A stretch of 64,000 nucleotides of DNA from Apolygus lucorum (taxonomy: Eukaryota; Arthropoda; Insecta; Hemiptera; Miridae), in NCBI GenBank assembly GCA_009739505.2, contig CM019172.2, positions 37,563,388-37,627,387 of the forward strand, given 5' to 3'. The first letter of the stretch is position 1. Each line of letters begins with the position of its first letter. The position numbers and the translations under genes are program-made. Positions 10,720-22,752 of this stretch are shown here, piece by piece. The notes under the pieces were generated by a model that worked only from the letters and a program-made list of their open reading frames with translations, searched no databases and was not told the DNA's origin.

Positions 10720-12150
10720 AACAACAATAATGTGTGGGTAAAAATGCTTCGCATAGGAAGGTGGTTCACCTGATCACTCCTAGGATGCTGATCGGGTGAT
10801 TGAACTTATCAAGAAACGAATCGAACTCCATTTACTATGGCCTAAAATCGTTAGCAGTTCGTGATGCTGGGAATTACTATATTCCGTTCTTCAATACACG
10901 TAATTGATGTGTTCAGTACGATAATTGATGTGATCGCTTCAGTCTCGTGATGAAATCGACACCCCATCATCTCGTTTCCCACTCTCCATTCCTTCTTGAT
11001 GCTCTTTGTGCACGTCTGATCCGCTTCGGAATCTCAATATATCTCCTGGACTGAGCACCTAAGGGTCAAAAGTTTCCGAGCAGCCGTCAGATCCGATGCG
11101 TAATACCTTCTTCATGACGGGAGCCCTTCTCAAATTAATGGGTCAATCACTCCTTGATGAATCGCCTCAGACAAAAGGTCAATCTTATACGAGCAAGTTG
11201 AGTTGTTGAAAAAGAAAGGATAACTTGCATACGTGTTATGATGAGATGGTAGTCGAGGAAATAAAACGAAATACCGAAAATGACGGCATGTGGGAGAACT
11301 ACCTGGATGGATGGGGGAGTCTGTGGGAACTCAAATCACCTTTTTGGTTTTGGTCAATAACCTTATGAAGTGGGACTCATTCATCCTCGATGGTTAACAG
11401 CTTAAGACCGGTAGTGGTTTCAGGACCCCAGCAGCGACGGCTAATAGAGTCTTCAAAAATCCCCTTTTAAAAAACGGGACGCCGATTTGTCGGCGAGGTG
11501 TTCCCGAGACCAGATAGCCGAGAGCATCAATACGGTCTTTCCATCCTGCCTGTTTGTGTATTCAAGGGAGGCAGAGGGAAACCGATGGGAGTCCGATCGC
11601 CTTCAGTCATCTTCCAGCCCTGCATGTGATTTCACATGCTCAGAGCGTAGCGCGCCCGCGGGGGTGCTCTGACGTGTTTTTTATCCCTACTGAACTTCAT
11701 TACCGACATTATTCCTACACACGATGTTCGTTTTACGTGGAAAATTTAGGATTTTTCGGAAGTACCTTCGAAATCCGTCCTTCGAAGCTACCGTTTAATG
11801 GGCGAACATGAATCTTGAGAAGCAAACAAATCGGTGGTGATTTCCGCTATCGAGACACCTACCGAACAGTTGGTATGCAGTGAGCCTACAGCCATTCATA
11901 ACGTTACTTATGCTCGCACGTCATGTGGGCCAAGGCAGGTTCTCGACTGATCGCAGAGCCATTATGCAAAATGAGCTTGGATGAACGTGTACCTATGACA
12001 CCCTAATCGATATAATACCTCAGAGCCTATATGGAGGCATTACCTCTTGAACTACGTGGGCGACCAAGCGGGAAAGCAAGCATCTAGCTCGACCAGGAGG
12101 AGGATTATATGATTTCACTGAAGTTAAAAATACATCGTCGTACACTGTAA
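10720..12150. other. Intergenic DNA of mixed composition, no supported gene
   Basis: Parts (11.4-12.1 kb) are richer in GC than the flanks and may be an old degenerate coding or transposon sequence, but no frame longer than 85 codons and no motif could be supported on either strand. Confidence 0.4.
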
Positions 12151-12185
12151 CAAACATTGGGGGGTGCGCCTGATTTTTTCTAAAA

Positions 12186-12450
12186 TTTTTAATCTAAACT
12201 AGACCTCATCCTGAGAATTTTGACACCAGCCTTTTTTTTTTTTGGATGAGTAGATCTTTTTCCATGATTTTTCAAAGTTTCAAATGTTTATGACGTCACG
12301 CGCCCCTCCCGCCTGAGCGGGACCCCCCAGCCCCTTGTGACGTCATAAACATTTGAAACTTTGAAAAATCATAGAAAAAGGTCTTCTCATGCTAGAAGGT
12401 CGCGGTTGGTGTCAAAATTCTCTGAATGAGGTCTAGTTTAGATTAAAAAT
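12186..12450. mobile_element. Short foldback MITE with CRE octamers flanking a GC-rich loop
   Basis: The left arm (12,186-12,298) and right arm (12,338-12,450) are inverted copies, outer ends TTTTAATCTAAACTAGACCT and inner ends each TGACGTCA. The arms share AAGTTTCAAATGTTTATGAC. The 39-bp loop is strongly GC-rich (CCCGCCTGAGCGGG). No coding capacity. Confidence 0.8.
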
Positions 12451-13733
12451 AACAATAAACAGTTTTTCCGACCAATTTCACCATTCATCACCATGTTCAT
12501 GTACTATCAGGTGCGTGTTTGTATGTTTCGGAACTCTTTTTCGAAGTATAATCCTGCGAACCGACCAATTTATTCCGGGTAAAAGAGTCATTTACGCATA
12601 AATATTGAATAGATGTGAGAGAATTCGCAGGTCTCACCTATTATTACCTGTTGTTATTGTCAGTATGTAACTAGGTAGGTATCTCAATGTGAAATTACTT
12701 AGCAAAACGACTGGCAATGAAGGATGTTGTCCGATTTGTACATATTTGATTCCAGAAGCGGTCATCTCGCTGCCAACTTCAGCACGAATAGATAATTTCT
12801 TGAAACCACACTTCGTTCAACACGTTCTTCGTGAAAAGTTAATGTTATTGAATCAAAAATGGACTCTTCCCTCGAATTCACGGTTGGATTTGTACCTGTC
12901 GAAACCGACGAAAATGAGGTCTACCTCACTCATCAATATACAATCTATTATGGATCTTTATTGTCTCTGAACACAACTTGGGTCAAACTACACAAGTTGC
13001 TTCTCATAAATTGTTCACACCGGAGAAAAAGTTGCGGGGCCCGGAATTGACCCGAATGGTGAAATTTGTTTTATCCGTTGCGTCAAAAAGCACAAAAGTG
13101 TCCGGTCCTCATGAAATATTAGCCAACCAATCCGATCTCGCGGGGCGTTAGTGTTTATTTTACGTATTTTCACCTTGTTTTTACTCCGATTTAGTCGACA
13201 GTGTATTGAATTAGTGATGATCCGTTGTAACCGGGAATCAGTTCTACTCTTAAAAATTATATGAACTCAGTCTTTTTTATGATAGAAATTGATTGCATTT
13301 ACTCAGAGGGCTGTTGAGGCGCCCAAAGTGTCAAGTGTAATAGCAGCCTTGAATCAATAAGCCGAAGAATATTTTTCCTCGGATGTATTTTTCATGAGAT
13401 GGACGAGAAGTTTCTGGAAGTCTGGACTTTAGCGGGAAGAACTGGAAGCAAAGTATCGCTAAGTTTATCGATTCAGGTCAATGATGAATATTTCCAACGA
13501 TGGAACCAGTGTCTAGATCTGGATGACCTCAATGTACACCCATACCTACCTATGAAGCGACACAGTTTTATTATCGTCGGTAATGTGGAATAATTTCGAT
13601 TAATTGAAGTATTATCGACCTGTTTTGGACATCAACCAATGAACTACTAAATAGGAGACAAATCCATAAGAAAGCATCCTGAATTTCGCAATAATGACAT
13701 ATCAAATAGAAATAATCGTCAACGATTTCATAG
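12451..13733. other. Intergenic DNA, two unassigned open frames, no supported gene
   Basis: Frames at 12,689-12,970 and 13,399-13,593 (encoding MDEKFLEVWTLAGRTG at the start of the latter) have balanced composition, but I recognise no domain, splice context or homologue. They could be exons or chance. Confidence 0.25.
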
Positions 13734-13737
13734 TTAA

Positions 13738-14742
13738 CCTTCATCCGCTCGCGTGGGCGGCAGATTGGCCGCCTTTTCGAGTTTTCCCGCGTATGCTCGC
13801 TCTTAGTACCGTGATAGCCCCAGAACCGCCATGTATTCTCTATTTGATATGTAACCCCCTAGATTGCGTTGAATTCCGATCGTGGTGGACGCGTCATCTG
13901 AGTCAATACTACTCCAAAGTCGGGCGCATCGGGTTCGAGCCAATTTGCCGCCTACGCGGGCGATAACGTGAGAATTTTCGCATCGCTCGATTTGGAAAAT
14001 GTAAGTAAATATTAATTTTCCTTTCGCATGTATTTTCAACTGTACTACTTTCACAGTACTCTAGAATACGTGTAGGACTTACCATAGATATTTCTTGTCG
14101 TACTCTGCTGTATTTTGAACTGAATAATGAATCTTTCGCATCTCGATTTGGAAAATGTAGGTTAGGTAAATGTTTATTTTTCTTTCGCGTGTTTTCTCGA
14201 CAGTACTACTTTCGCAGGGCGGCTCTAGATTATGCGTTGGACTTTCAATACGTGTTTCTTATCTTATTTGGAAATATTTTGAACTGAAAGCTAATAATGA
14301 ATTGTTCATATTTTTCAGGGATCGATTGTATTCCACAGAGGAAGAAATTGCCAATGTTTGATGAGTTTTAACTCACCTTCCTGAGTATATTTTTGTATTT
14401 TTGAAATGAGGTAGGTACCTACTATTATAATTATATTCAAACTTTTGTTACCTCCTTTCATAGAAAAAGTAGCGAACTGCAGAATATTATTTTAGTGCAG
14501 AAAACCTTCAAATACTGAAAATGTGATTTTGATATAAATATATTTACCTTCTTATTGTGATTGCGATTATTTGAATAAAGAATTTATTATAAAAATGTTC
14601 TTGTAATGTTGTGCTGAGTTCCCTGGTCAAAACTGATTTGAAACACGCAAGTTGAACGGAGAAAAGTGGTGAAATCAAGGGCGGCCAATTTGCCGCCTAC
14701 GCGATCGGAAGTGTGACTTCAGGAGACGCGAGCGGATGAAGG
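13738..14742. mobile_element. piggyBac-like MITE with TTAA target duplication
   Basis: The ends are perfect inverted repeats, CCTTCATCCGCTCGCG on the left and its complement on the right, each bordered by TTAA (13,734-13,737 and 14,743-14,746). TTAA duplication with ends starting CC is the signature of the piggyBac superfamily. A second, subterminal motif AATTTGCCGCCTACGCG occurs near 13,943 and 14,688. There is no transposase frame in the 1005 bp, so it must be mobilised in trans. Confidence 0.8.
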
Positions 14743-14756
14743 TTAACTAACCGATT

Positions 14757-14870
14757 TTGACATTTTATGTCTTTACTATGGCACATAAATGAAAAATCGT
14801 CACGCGGAGATCGTCACGCGGGGAGCGTTATGAGGGGAGCGTTACGAGGGGAGCGTTACGCGGAAATTTC
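14757..14870 (+). repeat. End fragment related to the 8137-10719 element, with a GGGGAGCGTTAC minisatellite
   Basis: GACATTTTATGTCTTTACTA and GGCACATAAA followed by AAAAATCGTCACG match the end of the 8137 element. It is followed by three to four units of GAGGGGAGCGTTAC (about 14,812-14,862). The same arrangement recurs at 54,156-54,260. Confidence 0.7.
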
Positions 14871-15252
14871 TGATGATTTTCACGTACAACCAATCGTTCC
14901 TAGGGAAAACTAACTTCCTCATTTTCCACCCCACAAAAATCGTTCACCACTCATTGGAAAGCTCTCAATTTATTAAACATAAGACATAAAATGTCTTTCG
15001 TGGTTGCGTACTTGTACGAAAGCTGTATCCACCGTTTGTGTTTAAAATGGGTTCCCACAATCTCATCGCGAGTGATTTTATTCGTATTTTATTTATTTTT
15101 TTTGTGTGATAATTTGAGGGAAAATTAATGAATTTTTCCTAGGTTTTTACAGTCAGGGATGATTAAAGAGGGGTGATTTAAGTTCGACAAGAACCCCGTG
15201 TGGTCTCATTCCACTTCAAATTCAATACTGTTTTGAATTGGAAAAAAATAAA

Positions 15253-15528
15253 GTCTGCCAAGTGGATCCTAAAAAAATGGACTTCCTCGTATCCATAACA
15301 CGATTGTATAGATTATCAGATGCATAGTAGTTAATCTCAAAACATCAATCCCTAAGTACCTTCCACTACCCTCATAGGAGACCATCTACCCGCTAATCTG
15401 AACAATCCTGAGAAATTTCGTCAAAATCGGATGGAAAATGTAAAAGTTATGGCTGTTACAAGGAATTCACGTTTGCGCATGCGCAGCAACTACTATTAGT
15501 CTGTACTACTATCTCTCTTTTGGAATGT
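15253..15528 (-). mobile_element. HINE-like element, copy 3, truncated
   Basis: It starts at the GTCTGCCAAGTGG end next to an A-run, and contains CTTCCTCGTATCCATAAC, the GGAGACCATCTAC block and one palindrome TGCGCATGCGCA near 15,476. Similarity stops near 15,528. The microsatellite and the hairpin end are missing. Confidence 0.65.
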
Positions 15529-16142
15529 CCTATCTACATGCTGTTTCTTCTTCATCTATGATAAATTCCCTTCCATGTAGTTGTTACATCCATGTACCTA
15601 ATGAAAATGTATGAAAATAAAAAGAAGAAGATAAGCTGATAAGTATGGATGTTGTCTAAACTACCTACGCAGCATCGCGCTGAGACCCAACTTCAGGGAA
15701 TTTATTATAGTACTTCCTACATTCCGATTTTCATATTTTTTTCCAGAATGGCCGCAATATTGTGTAGAATAATTTCTTTTTAAACCCCAGAATTTACTTT
15801 CTTTTCATTTTTGTGGGCTAACTCCCCTTAAGTTTGGTCACGTGAAATGGCGGAGCAAAGTATGAAAAATTTGCAATGGAGATACACGCCTCGTGGATTA
15901 CTGTAACATTTCCCTAACTCTAAGTTGCAGGGAACCTTAAATACAATTTTAGCTATTTTGATTGTTTTTATACTTTACTAATTATTCTTCACATTAACAT
16001 CATTCTTGAACCATTCTTTTCCCTTGGCAAAAACCCGATTTTGCCATTGCTAGTTTCCATATTCGAAAATTTGCGAAAATTATTCGAGTAACAACTATTT
16101 TCTGTTCTTTGTTGAAGTGTTTCTCGGATGATTATTTCATTC

Positions 16143-16744
16143 AATGAGGAATTTCACCATGTCGGAATTTCACCATGTCGGAATTTCCTATTTTTGACCC
16201 CAAAATCGGATTCAGCACCTCGCAAAACCTACTAAGGCAAACTTTCAGCCCGAACTTCTTAATTCACGAATAAAGAAAATGGTGTAGAAAATACGAACGT
16301 TTAAAAAAAACGGGAAAACGACGTCATCCTGGAATAGTTCATTTATGGCCGCTTGAAGCGCTGAGATCGAGAAATCTATAGTCCCCAGATGCAAAATTTC
16401 ACGAAACAGTAGAGTTCGAAATCGAAAAACTGAAGAGAAAAATAGAAAAAACAAGATAGGGAAAATTAGGTTTCCCCTGTTTTTGTTTTACAACTTTTCT
16501 CTTAGAAAACACGATTCCGTCGTCCCAATGGGCAAAACTGGGAGGAGACAGCGATCCGAACAGCCCAATCAGCGAGCGTTCCCGCATCACGTCCGTTTTC
16601 TCGGTTAGTTTTGAAATCAAAAATTTTGATTGTCTCCCAAAAATAACAGAAGACTTATTTTCCGAAATCAGCACGATTTTCATCTATCCCACACCATTAA
16701 CTATTCAGGAAAAATGCAAACAGAATTCGGTGAAATTCCTCATT
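16143..16744. mobile_element. MITE with AATGAGGAATTTCACC ends, copy 1
   Basis: Inverted ends AATGAGGAATTTCACC bracket 602 bp with no transposase. A closely similar 596-bp copy lies at 33,480-34,075. In this copy the end motif ATTTCACCATGTCGGA is directly duplicated. Frames inside are shared by chance with the second copy and are not genes. Confidence 0.75.
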
Positions 16745-17893
16745 CGAAAATAGCGTCAAGAGATTCGAATCAATACCAAATTTAAGTGTACATAATTTTA
16801 TGACGTGTACGACATATAAATACATTATGCTTACATGTCATAGTAAGTTTTGTCTACATGAGTTCACATCAGATGATCATAGACTAGTACTCATGTTGAA
16901 CAGGAGATAATTTCAAGTAAAGCAAGTTGATTTCATATTAGAAAACACTGAATAACGCTAATTACCTAGGCGTAGAACTGCTGATATGAGTGATTGGTCA
17001 GTAATGACGGACATCTGAGGGGGGGGGGGGGCTAAAATTTAATTTTCAAAGATTATCGGTAGTCTATGACGTTCCGTAATACCATCTGACTGTACCTTAA
17101 ACTGAAAAAAATTAAATAAATAAAATAAAATTTAAAAAAAATGTGTGTAAAATTTACTGTGTGATATTTAATTATGTGATATTTAATTTACTAATATCTA
17201 ATATCTAATATCTAATATCTAAATACTAATATCTAATTTACTATGTGATATTTAATATCACATTTGACAGTCATAAGTCGGCTGTATGCTGATTACTCTC
17301 GATTCATTGAAGGGTTTTTCGATGTATCATTCAGTATTTCAATTGAGAAAATTTCGCTCGCGTGTGTTGATTCCCGGACTTTTGGGTGAATACTCACGTT
17401 ATGCCTATCCCTCTGCCTACCCATTGGAAGTTTCGCTAAGGTTCCGTCGTACAGGCACATTAAAATTTCACGATGTTCATGTCTTCCACAACACGCTTCA
17501 ATCCCCTTCCAACATGATAAATATACACATGTCAAGAGACCTCTGGTATCTCCGTCTGAAATGTATGAATTTTCCATTATCCGACCCGCCATGTTGTATC
17601 CAATCGAGCAGGTTAAGGTTTCATGTCTAATTGAATACCTTCCCCACGTGGAATTACGTGTTCACCACCGTGACGGTTTCGCAACCAAACACATGTCCTC
17701 ACTATGTAGGTACCTATACCTGGAACCGATGATTACGTTATAGGAGGTCTGTATTTACGAATGTCAATAGTTCCTGAACATCTCATGGTGGTCTAGACCG
17801 CCTTATACATACTCGTATACCGGTGGGTGCCTCGTACAGACTTGTGTCTGGGCCTTCTTCCGGATGTAACTAGCATTAGTCTTTGTTGTGAAC
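16745..17893. other. AT-rich intergenic DNA with simple repeats
   Basis: Contains a G13 run near 17,020, an (ATATCTA)n block near 17,190-17,260, and a more balanced stretch at 17,290-17,740 that is open on both strands for about 100 codons without any recognisable motif. Confidence 0.4.
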
Positions 17894-19079
17894 CTTCCGA
17901 GTCTACCAAGGTAGCGGAAGCTTTGTTTTCACTTTTCAAGATTGAAAAAAAAGTTCTCCAAAATAAAAAATTCGCGTTTTTACGTTTCAGAACGTCCTGA
18001 ACAATTTTGGTTCCGTGTCTGTCTGTGTGTGTCTGTCATGAAATCCTTGCCACAGCCATAACTTCTTCAATTCTCATCCGATTTCGATGACATTTTCAGG
18101 GATTGTGCGGGTTGGCGTGTAGATGGTCCCCTATGGAAATCTGAACGCCCGGACTGACAGTAGCTACTGCGCATGCGCAAAAGTATATTTCCTTTTTATT
18201 TTATTTTTTTATTTTTATTTTGTTGGTTTATTATTTTCAATAATGAACTTTTGGGATCGACCAAGAAAGAAAATTGTTTACCCCCTCAAAATTTGTCGGT
18301 TTACGTATCAAGGTACGTAGAATCCGAAAATCGAATAAAAAAAATTTCTGTCCGTCCGCCATATGCGCCACTTTCCTTAGTTCCCATGGACCGATTTTGA
18401 GAAAATTTGGTATACGGGCTCCTCAAGCTTTTGGTTGATGTAGGTCACTTCTAAGGGTTGAAATTTTAAAAACGCCCTAGCTCAAAAAATTTTTTATATA
18501 AAGGTATTGTTTTTCCATCAATTTAAGATAGTATTGAATTTTTAGAATTTTTAGAGACCACGCGGAGCTCTGTAGGACAAACCGTTCGCTCCCTACGAGA
18601 ACTTAAGGGTTGGACTTACGATAAATCAGAAACACGAGTGTGAATCGCAAAAGAGGCCTAATCTCCGATAAAATTTTAGCTGACCAAAATGGGATCGCTG
18701 TAGATACGTGGTAGGCAGGTGGTGACAGTGGCAAAGCCGAGTTCCTTGCAGACGAGTGATCTATGTAGAAAAATGATAAACCTTTGTGTAATAATTTGCA
18801 GTTTTTTTATGTTAAATTTTTTTAAAATAACCTTCGCCAGATAGAATTTTTGTCTTTGAGATGAGATTTAAAAAAAAAGTTACAGCCATAACTTCTACAT
18901 TTTCCAACAATATTCAGAGAATGTGCCGGTTGGCGGGTGGAGTCCCCTATGAGGGTATTGAAAGGTATTTAGTAATTGATGTTTTGAGATCAACTACTAT
19001 GCATCGGATCATCTATACAATCGGGTAATGGAAACGAGGAAGCTATGTGCCACACCCATTCGGCAGGCGTTTTTGTACG
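17894..19079 (+). mobile_element. HINE-like element, copy 4, with an internal insertion
   Basis: It begins CTTCCGAGTCTACCAAGG with its hairpin partner GTAGCGGAAGC, followed by a short GTCT run, a palindromic site near 18,167 and the family 3' end GGAAGCTATGTGCCACACCC to GGCG, then a T-run. Positions about 18,190-18,880 are foreign: they match the dispersed repeat typified at 25,385-25,930. Only one 145-bp unit remains. Confidence 0.7.
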
Positions 19080-19085
19080 GGTAGG

Positions 19086-19212
19086 GGTGTAGATACTCTT
19101 CTGTGAAGGTACTTAGAGAATGATGTTTTCATACTATCTACTATGCATCGGATCATCATACAATCGTGTTTTGAATACGAGGAAGCTATGCGCCACACCC
19201 ACTTGGCAGACG
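19086..19212 (+). mobile_element. HINE-like 3'-end fragment
   Basis: A second copy of the family's 3' end follows copy 4 almost immediately: ATGCATCGGATCATC, GAGGAAGCTATGCGCC and a CACTTGGCAGACG end before TTTT. The last 110 bp are thus tandemly duplicated in divergent form. Confidence 0.65.
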
Positions 19213-21688
19213 TTTTCACTTGATGCTCAGCCATAGCTATGAATGAAGCACACTTAAAGAAACTTTTCCATAATCTTACATTAACGTTCATTTAGCATAA
19301 AATTAAATTGGCAGCATCCGGAATCGCCTCTCATCATCCTTCTCCCCCAAAACGCTTATTAAATATTCTCAAGTGATGACACCTATTTCCATACAACTTC
19401 GCCTCCTCGATTTTTTTTCGGGCTAAAAACTTCCAAAAAGCACCTTGTGAGTTCCTGTCACCCCAAGGGAATGTCCGAGTACCCTAGAACCCGTCATTAT
19501 AATCCGTCGGTTATGATTTACGAGAATTCTCGTTCAGGTGGCCATCTCTGGATGTAGGTCGTTTCCGATCCATGGGCGGACTCTTTGCATATCTGTCTTT
19601 CGTGTCGTGTAATTATCGATCAAGATAATGCGAAAACTTACTTTTTTTAGGACGTATAATATAAATAATTCATTTCGCGAAAACGATCGGCGAGTCGTGC
19701 GGCTATCTGCGTCTTAATTTCATTCGTAAATCATACACGTACTGTGAGCCATACAAAATTGTGCCAACTAACTCCAACAATACTGATTTGTTGTAAGGCA
19801 TTCCATAACACCCAAGATTCTATAGCTAATTGATAATGAGGTCTTCAGGAATAAATCCTCCTTTGCCGAGCTGTCGGTAAAGTTACCACCTTCCTCAGGG
19901 CTAGAAGGATTTATTTGTTTTCATTGATATCTAAGTTATGTAATTGACACTGTTCTCTCAAAACTGTGGATCCTCACATTTTTACTTGATATTTAGAGCT
20001 AAAATGAGAGAGAGAGAAAAAAAACTTTATTGAACATTGTAGAAGTAAAAGAGGTGGTCAAGGACTCTTGCAGCTGTCGAAAACATTAAATGATGTTTTA
20101 AATCCCCCCCACCCCTTCAAATTTCTTCATTTTACCTGCAATAGCTCCAAATCTTCATTTTCTACCAGTTATGAATCTTTTACTACCTGTTTGTTGATTG
20201 ACGCTGATGTGATGTTCACTCAGTAACACATGATCAAGCAACTGGATGTAGCTAAAACCATTGGAATCGAGAAAAAAAAAACCACAAAATTCAAAGTATG
20301 TAGAACCCGAAAATCGAATAAAACATTTTCCGTCCGCTATCAAGCGTGTTGTTATCCCTGCAGGCTTGCACAATAACTAGGAAGAAGAACTATATGCAGA
20401 AGAAGAAGAACCTCAACCTGGTCTATCTAAAAGGGCAAAATTGTGAATATTTTATGTTGTACATATATCGTTATTATGCATGTCTTGCAACTTTTCAATT
20501 CTTTTTAGCTTCATTCATAATTATCTTCATATATGTATCTTGACAAACGTATTTACCTTGACATCTCATGAAATTCATCTTTACAGTCTTCTGATGAAGC
20601 CGACTGTGCTTATTTTTCAAGTGATGTTTCTTCTATTTCTGGGAGTCTCAGATATTCGAATTAACAGATTTCTATTTGCTGACCCTAGGCATGTGTCGTT
20701 AACCATGGGGGAGGAAAACGGGAGGAAAATATTTGAATTTGCGATGTTCAGAGACATCATTTTTGAAACTACTCTATTGAAATGAAATTTTATTCACTTA
20801 TAATTACTTAAAAATCAATTTGGGGCAACAAACTACCACAAAAACTGAAAAAATGAGATTTTTTGGAATATTGAATTTCCCAAATATTGTTTTCGAGTGG
20901 TAAAAATCCCAAAATTGAATAAATTTCAAATTGTTTGTGCTTTTTCAACTCTGATAAATGCTCTACAACTTTTAGGGAGAGGCGTTTTGAATAATATTGA
21001 TGCAGCCAAGAATATACCTAACACATTCAAAGTGGGGATTTCACGGTTTTTAGAAATTTTGGAAAAAAATCTATGTTTTTTGATTGTCATTTGGGACAGT
21101 TGTACAGTTCTCAATTTAAAGTTTGACCAGTGCATCCAACAAAAAAAATGTAATCAACTTTCGTTATGTATATGGTCAATATATCGCCAGGATACGTCAT
21201 TCAGACGTAAAAAGAGAAGAACTGAAAAAAGTCCGAAAATTTCGTGGTTTTTAGGCCACTACAAGTTTTTCTAAGGGCTTTCAAGGTCGAAAACTTGGTT
21301 TCTCCATACTCACACTATACCAAACGATCCTACAACAAAATATTTTTCCAAGCTGTTCCATTTTTTGCAAGCTCGACCCCACTTTGGATCCTCTATTTAC
21401 TGAGCTGATGATGATGATTTACGAGTGATCTATACAGGAAAATAATAAACCTTTGTGAAATAATTTGCAGCCTTTTACTTTCAAAATTCGAACAGCTTGT
21501 AGGTGTTTGATTTAATTGGATTGAAATAGTTATAACTGTATAAGTACTTCATTAAACAACATAATATGTGATTGTCAATGATGAAAATTGTGATTTTTGC
21601 TTATTCCAGCGTTAGAATCGTTAATTTTTCAAACACAGTGAAGCGATGGTAGATAAACTGCACCTTAATCTGTTGATATACGTTCCGG
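19213..21688. other. AT-rich intergenic DNA, no supported gene
   Basis: Frames such as 20,897-21,274 (125 codons) are Ile, Phe, Leu and Lys-rich products of AT-rich DNA, without motif or splice context. Short fragments of the dispersed repeat (ATCTATACAGGAAAATAATA and similar) occur near 20,290 and 21,430. Confidence 0.4.
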
Positions 21689-21880
21689 ATGCTCTCCAGT
21701 TTAAAAAAACTGTATTGTGAACGGTTTGCTACTGCGCAGAACGAGTTTCTCAGGACACGAGTTGAGGAAATGATGAACGGCTTGAGTTGGAACCTGCTAC
21801 CAGCGGGCTCTTCGGTTGAAGCCGGCGATGAACGACGAACAAGGCTCGAGCTGAACAACCTGACTGATAGCAGGCTCTAG
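21689..21880 (+). CDS. Candidate terminal exon of an unknown gene
   Basis: A 63-codon frame ending in TAG has balanced codon use, unlike its AT-rich surroundings, and encodes a hydrophilic helix-like stretch (FATAQNEFLRTRVEEMMNG) followed by AGDERRTRLELNN. A potential acceptor (GCTCTCCAG) lies just upstream at about 21,700. No domain is recognised and no partner exon was found nearby. It could equally be a degenerate transposon fragment. Confidence 0.25.
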   Translation: MLSSLKKLYCERFATAQNEFLRTRVEEMMNGLSWNLLPAGSSVEAGDERRTRLELNNLTDSRL

Positions 21881-22752
21881 TGGCCAAATGCCTGATCAAC
21901 GTATTTTTGTTGATTTCACCAGCTAGGTAGAACCTCTGATTGTCTTAACCTTCGCATGGTAACAACAGGGTCTCGCCTGTTTGGTGAGTCGAAGGTCACG
22001 AGGCTTCAAGTCTTTTGGCGAATTTTTAGCATAGGAAATATTTGTTACTCACAGAAATCCGTTATGGAACATTCTAAAACGATCCCTGAAATTTTCCCAC
22101 AAATTATATTGTATAATATGTGCGTGTGCATATGATATTTCTGTATAAATCTTTAAATCTTGGTCACCAAAATTAGAATGACATTTTTCTCGATTTGTCC
22201 AATCGTACCATCGCTTCTAAGGATTTTTGATGTGCATTAGATAATTTGACAATTCCTTAAAAGTAGAACCCAGCCGATACACCGAATTCCATCAAAATTG
22301 GTCTACGGGAGCTATGGCGTACGGAAGGATTTTTTTGTTGCTATTTTCGGATTCGTGCTTTGAATTTTAAATCATCAAATTTTGAGGGAAGGAAGGGGTT
22401 GAGGGTTACAATTTTTTTCTTGCTTGATTCCGAAGGTATAAGTACGTCGATTCTACGACTTGAGTTTTCACCCATCGGGACCCCAAAATAGTTAATTGTT
22501 GGCATTATAGAGGTGGTAAATTTGACGCCCTCTCGAACGGTTCCCTTATTTTTATAAGTTAACGTTAAATTGAGGTAGTTATGGTAATGTTAGAAGACAT
22601 AAATCGAACACACGAAAAAAATCTTGAAATGACAAAAACTTGGAAAAAAGGGGTTTAAACAAAATTGTTATGAGACATTTTCTCACTTGAATTAAGATGT
22701 AGAATAGACTCGCTTAGTTTTTCGGTCCTTAACGTGGGACACCCTGTACAGA

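Noticed and set aside
20897..21274. 125-codon frame as a gene
   Set aside because: Strong AT-driven amino acid bias, no domain, no splice signals in a gene-like arrangement.
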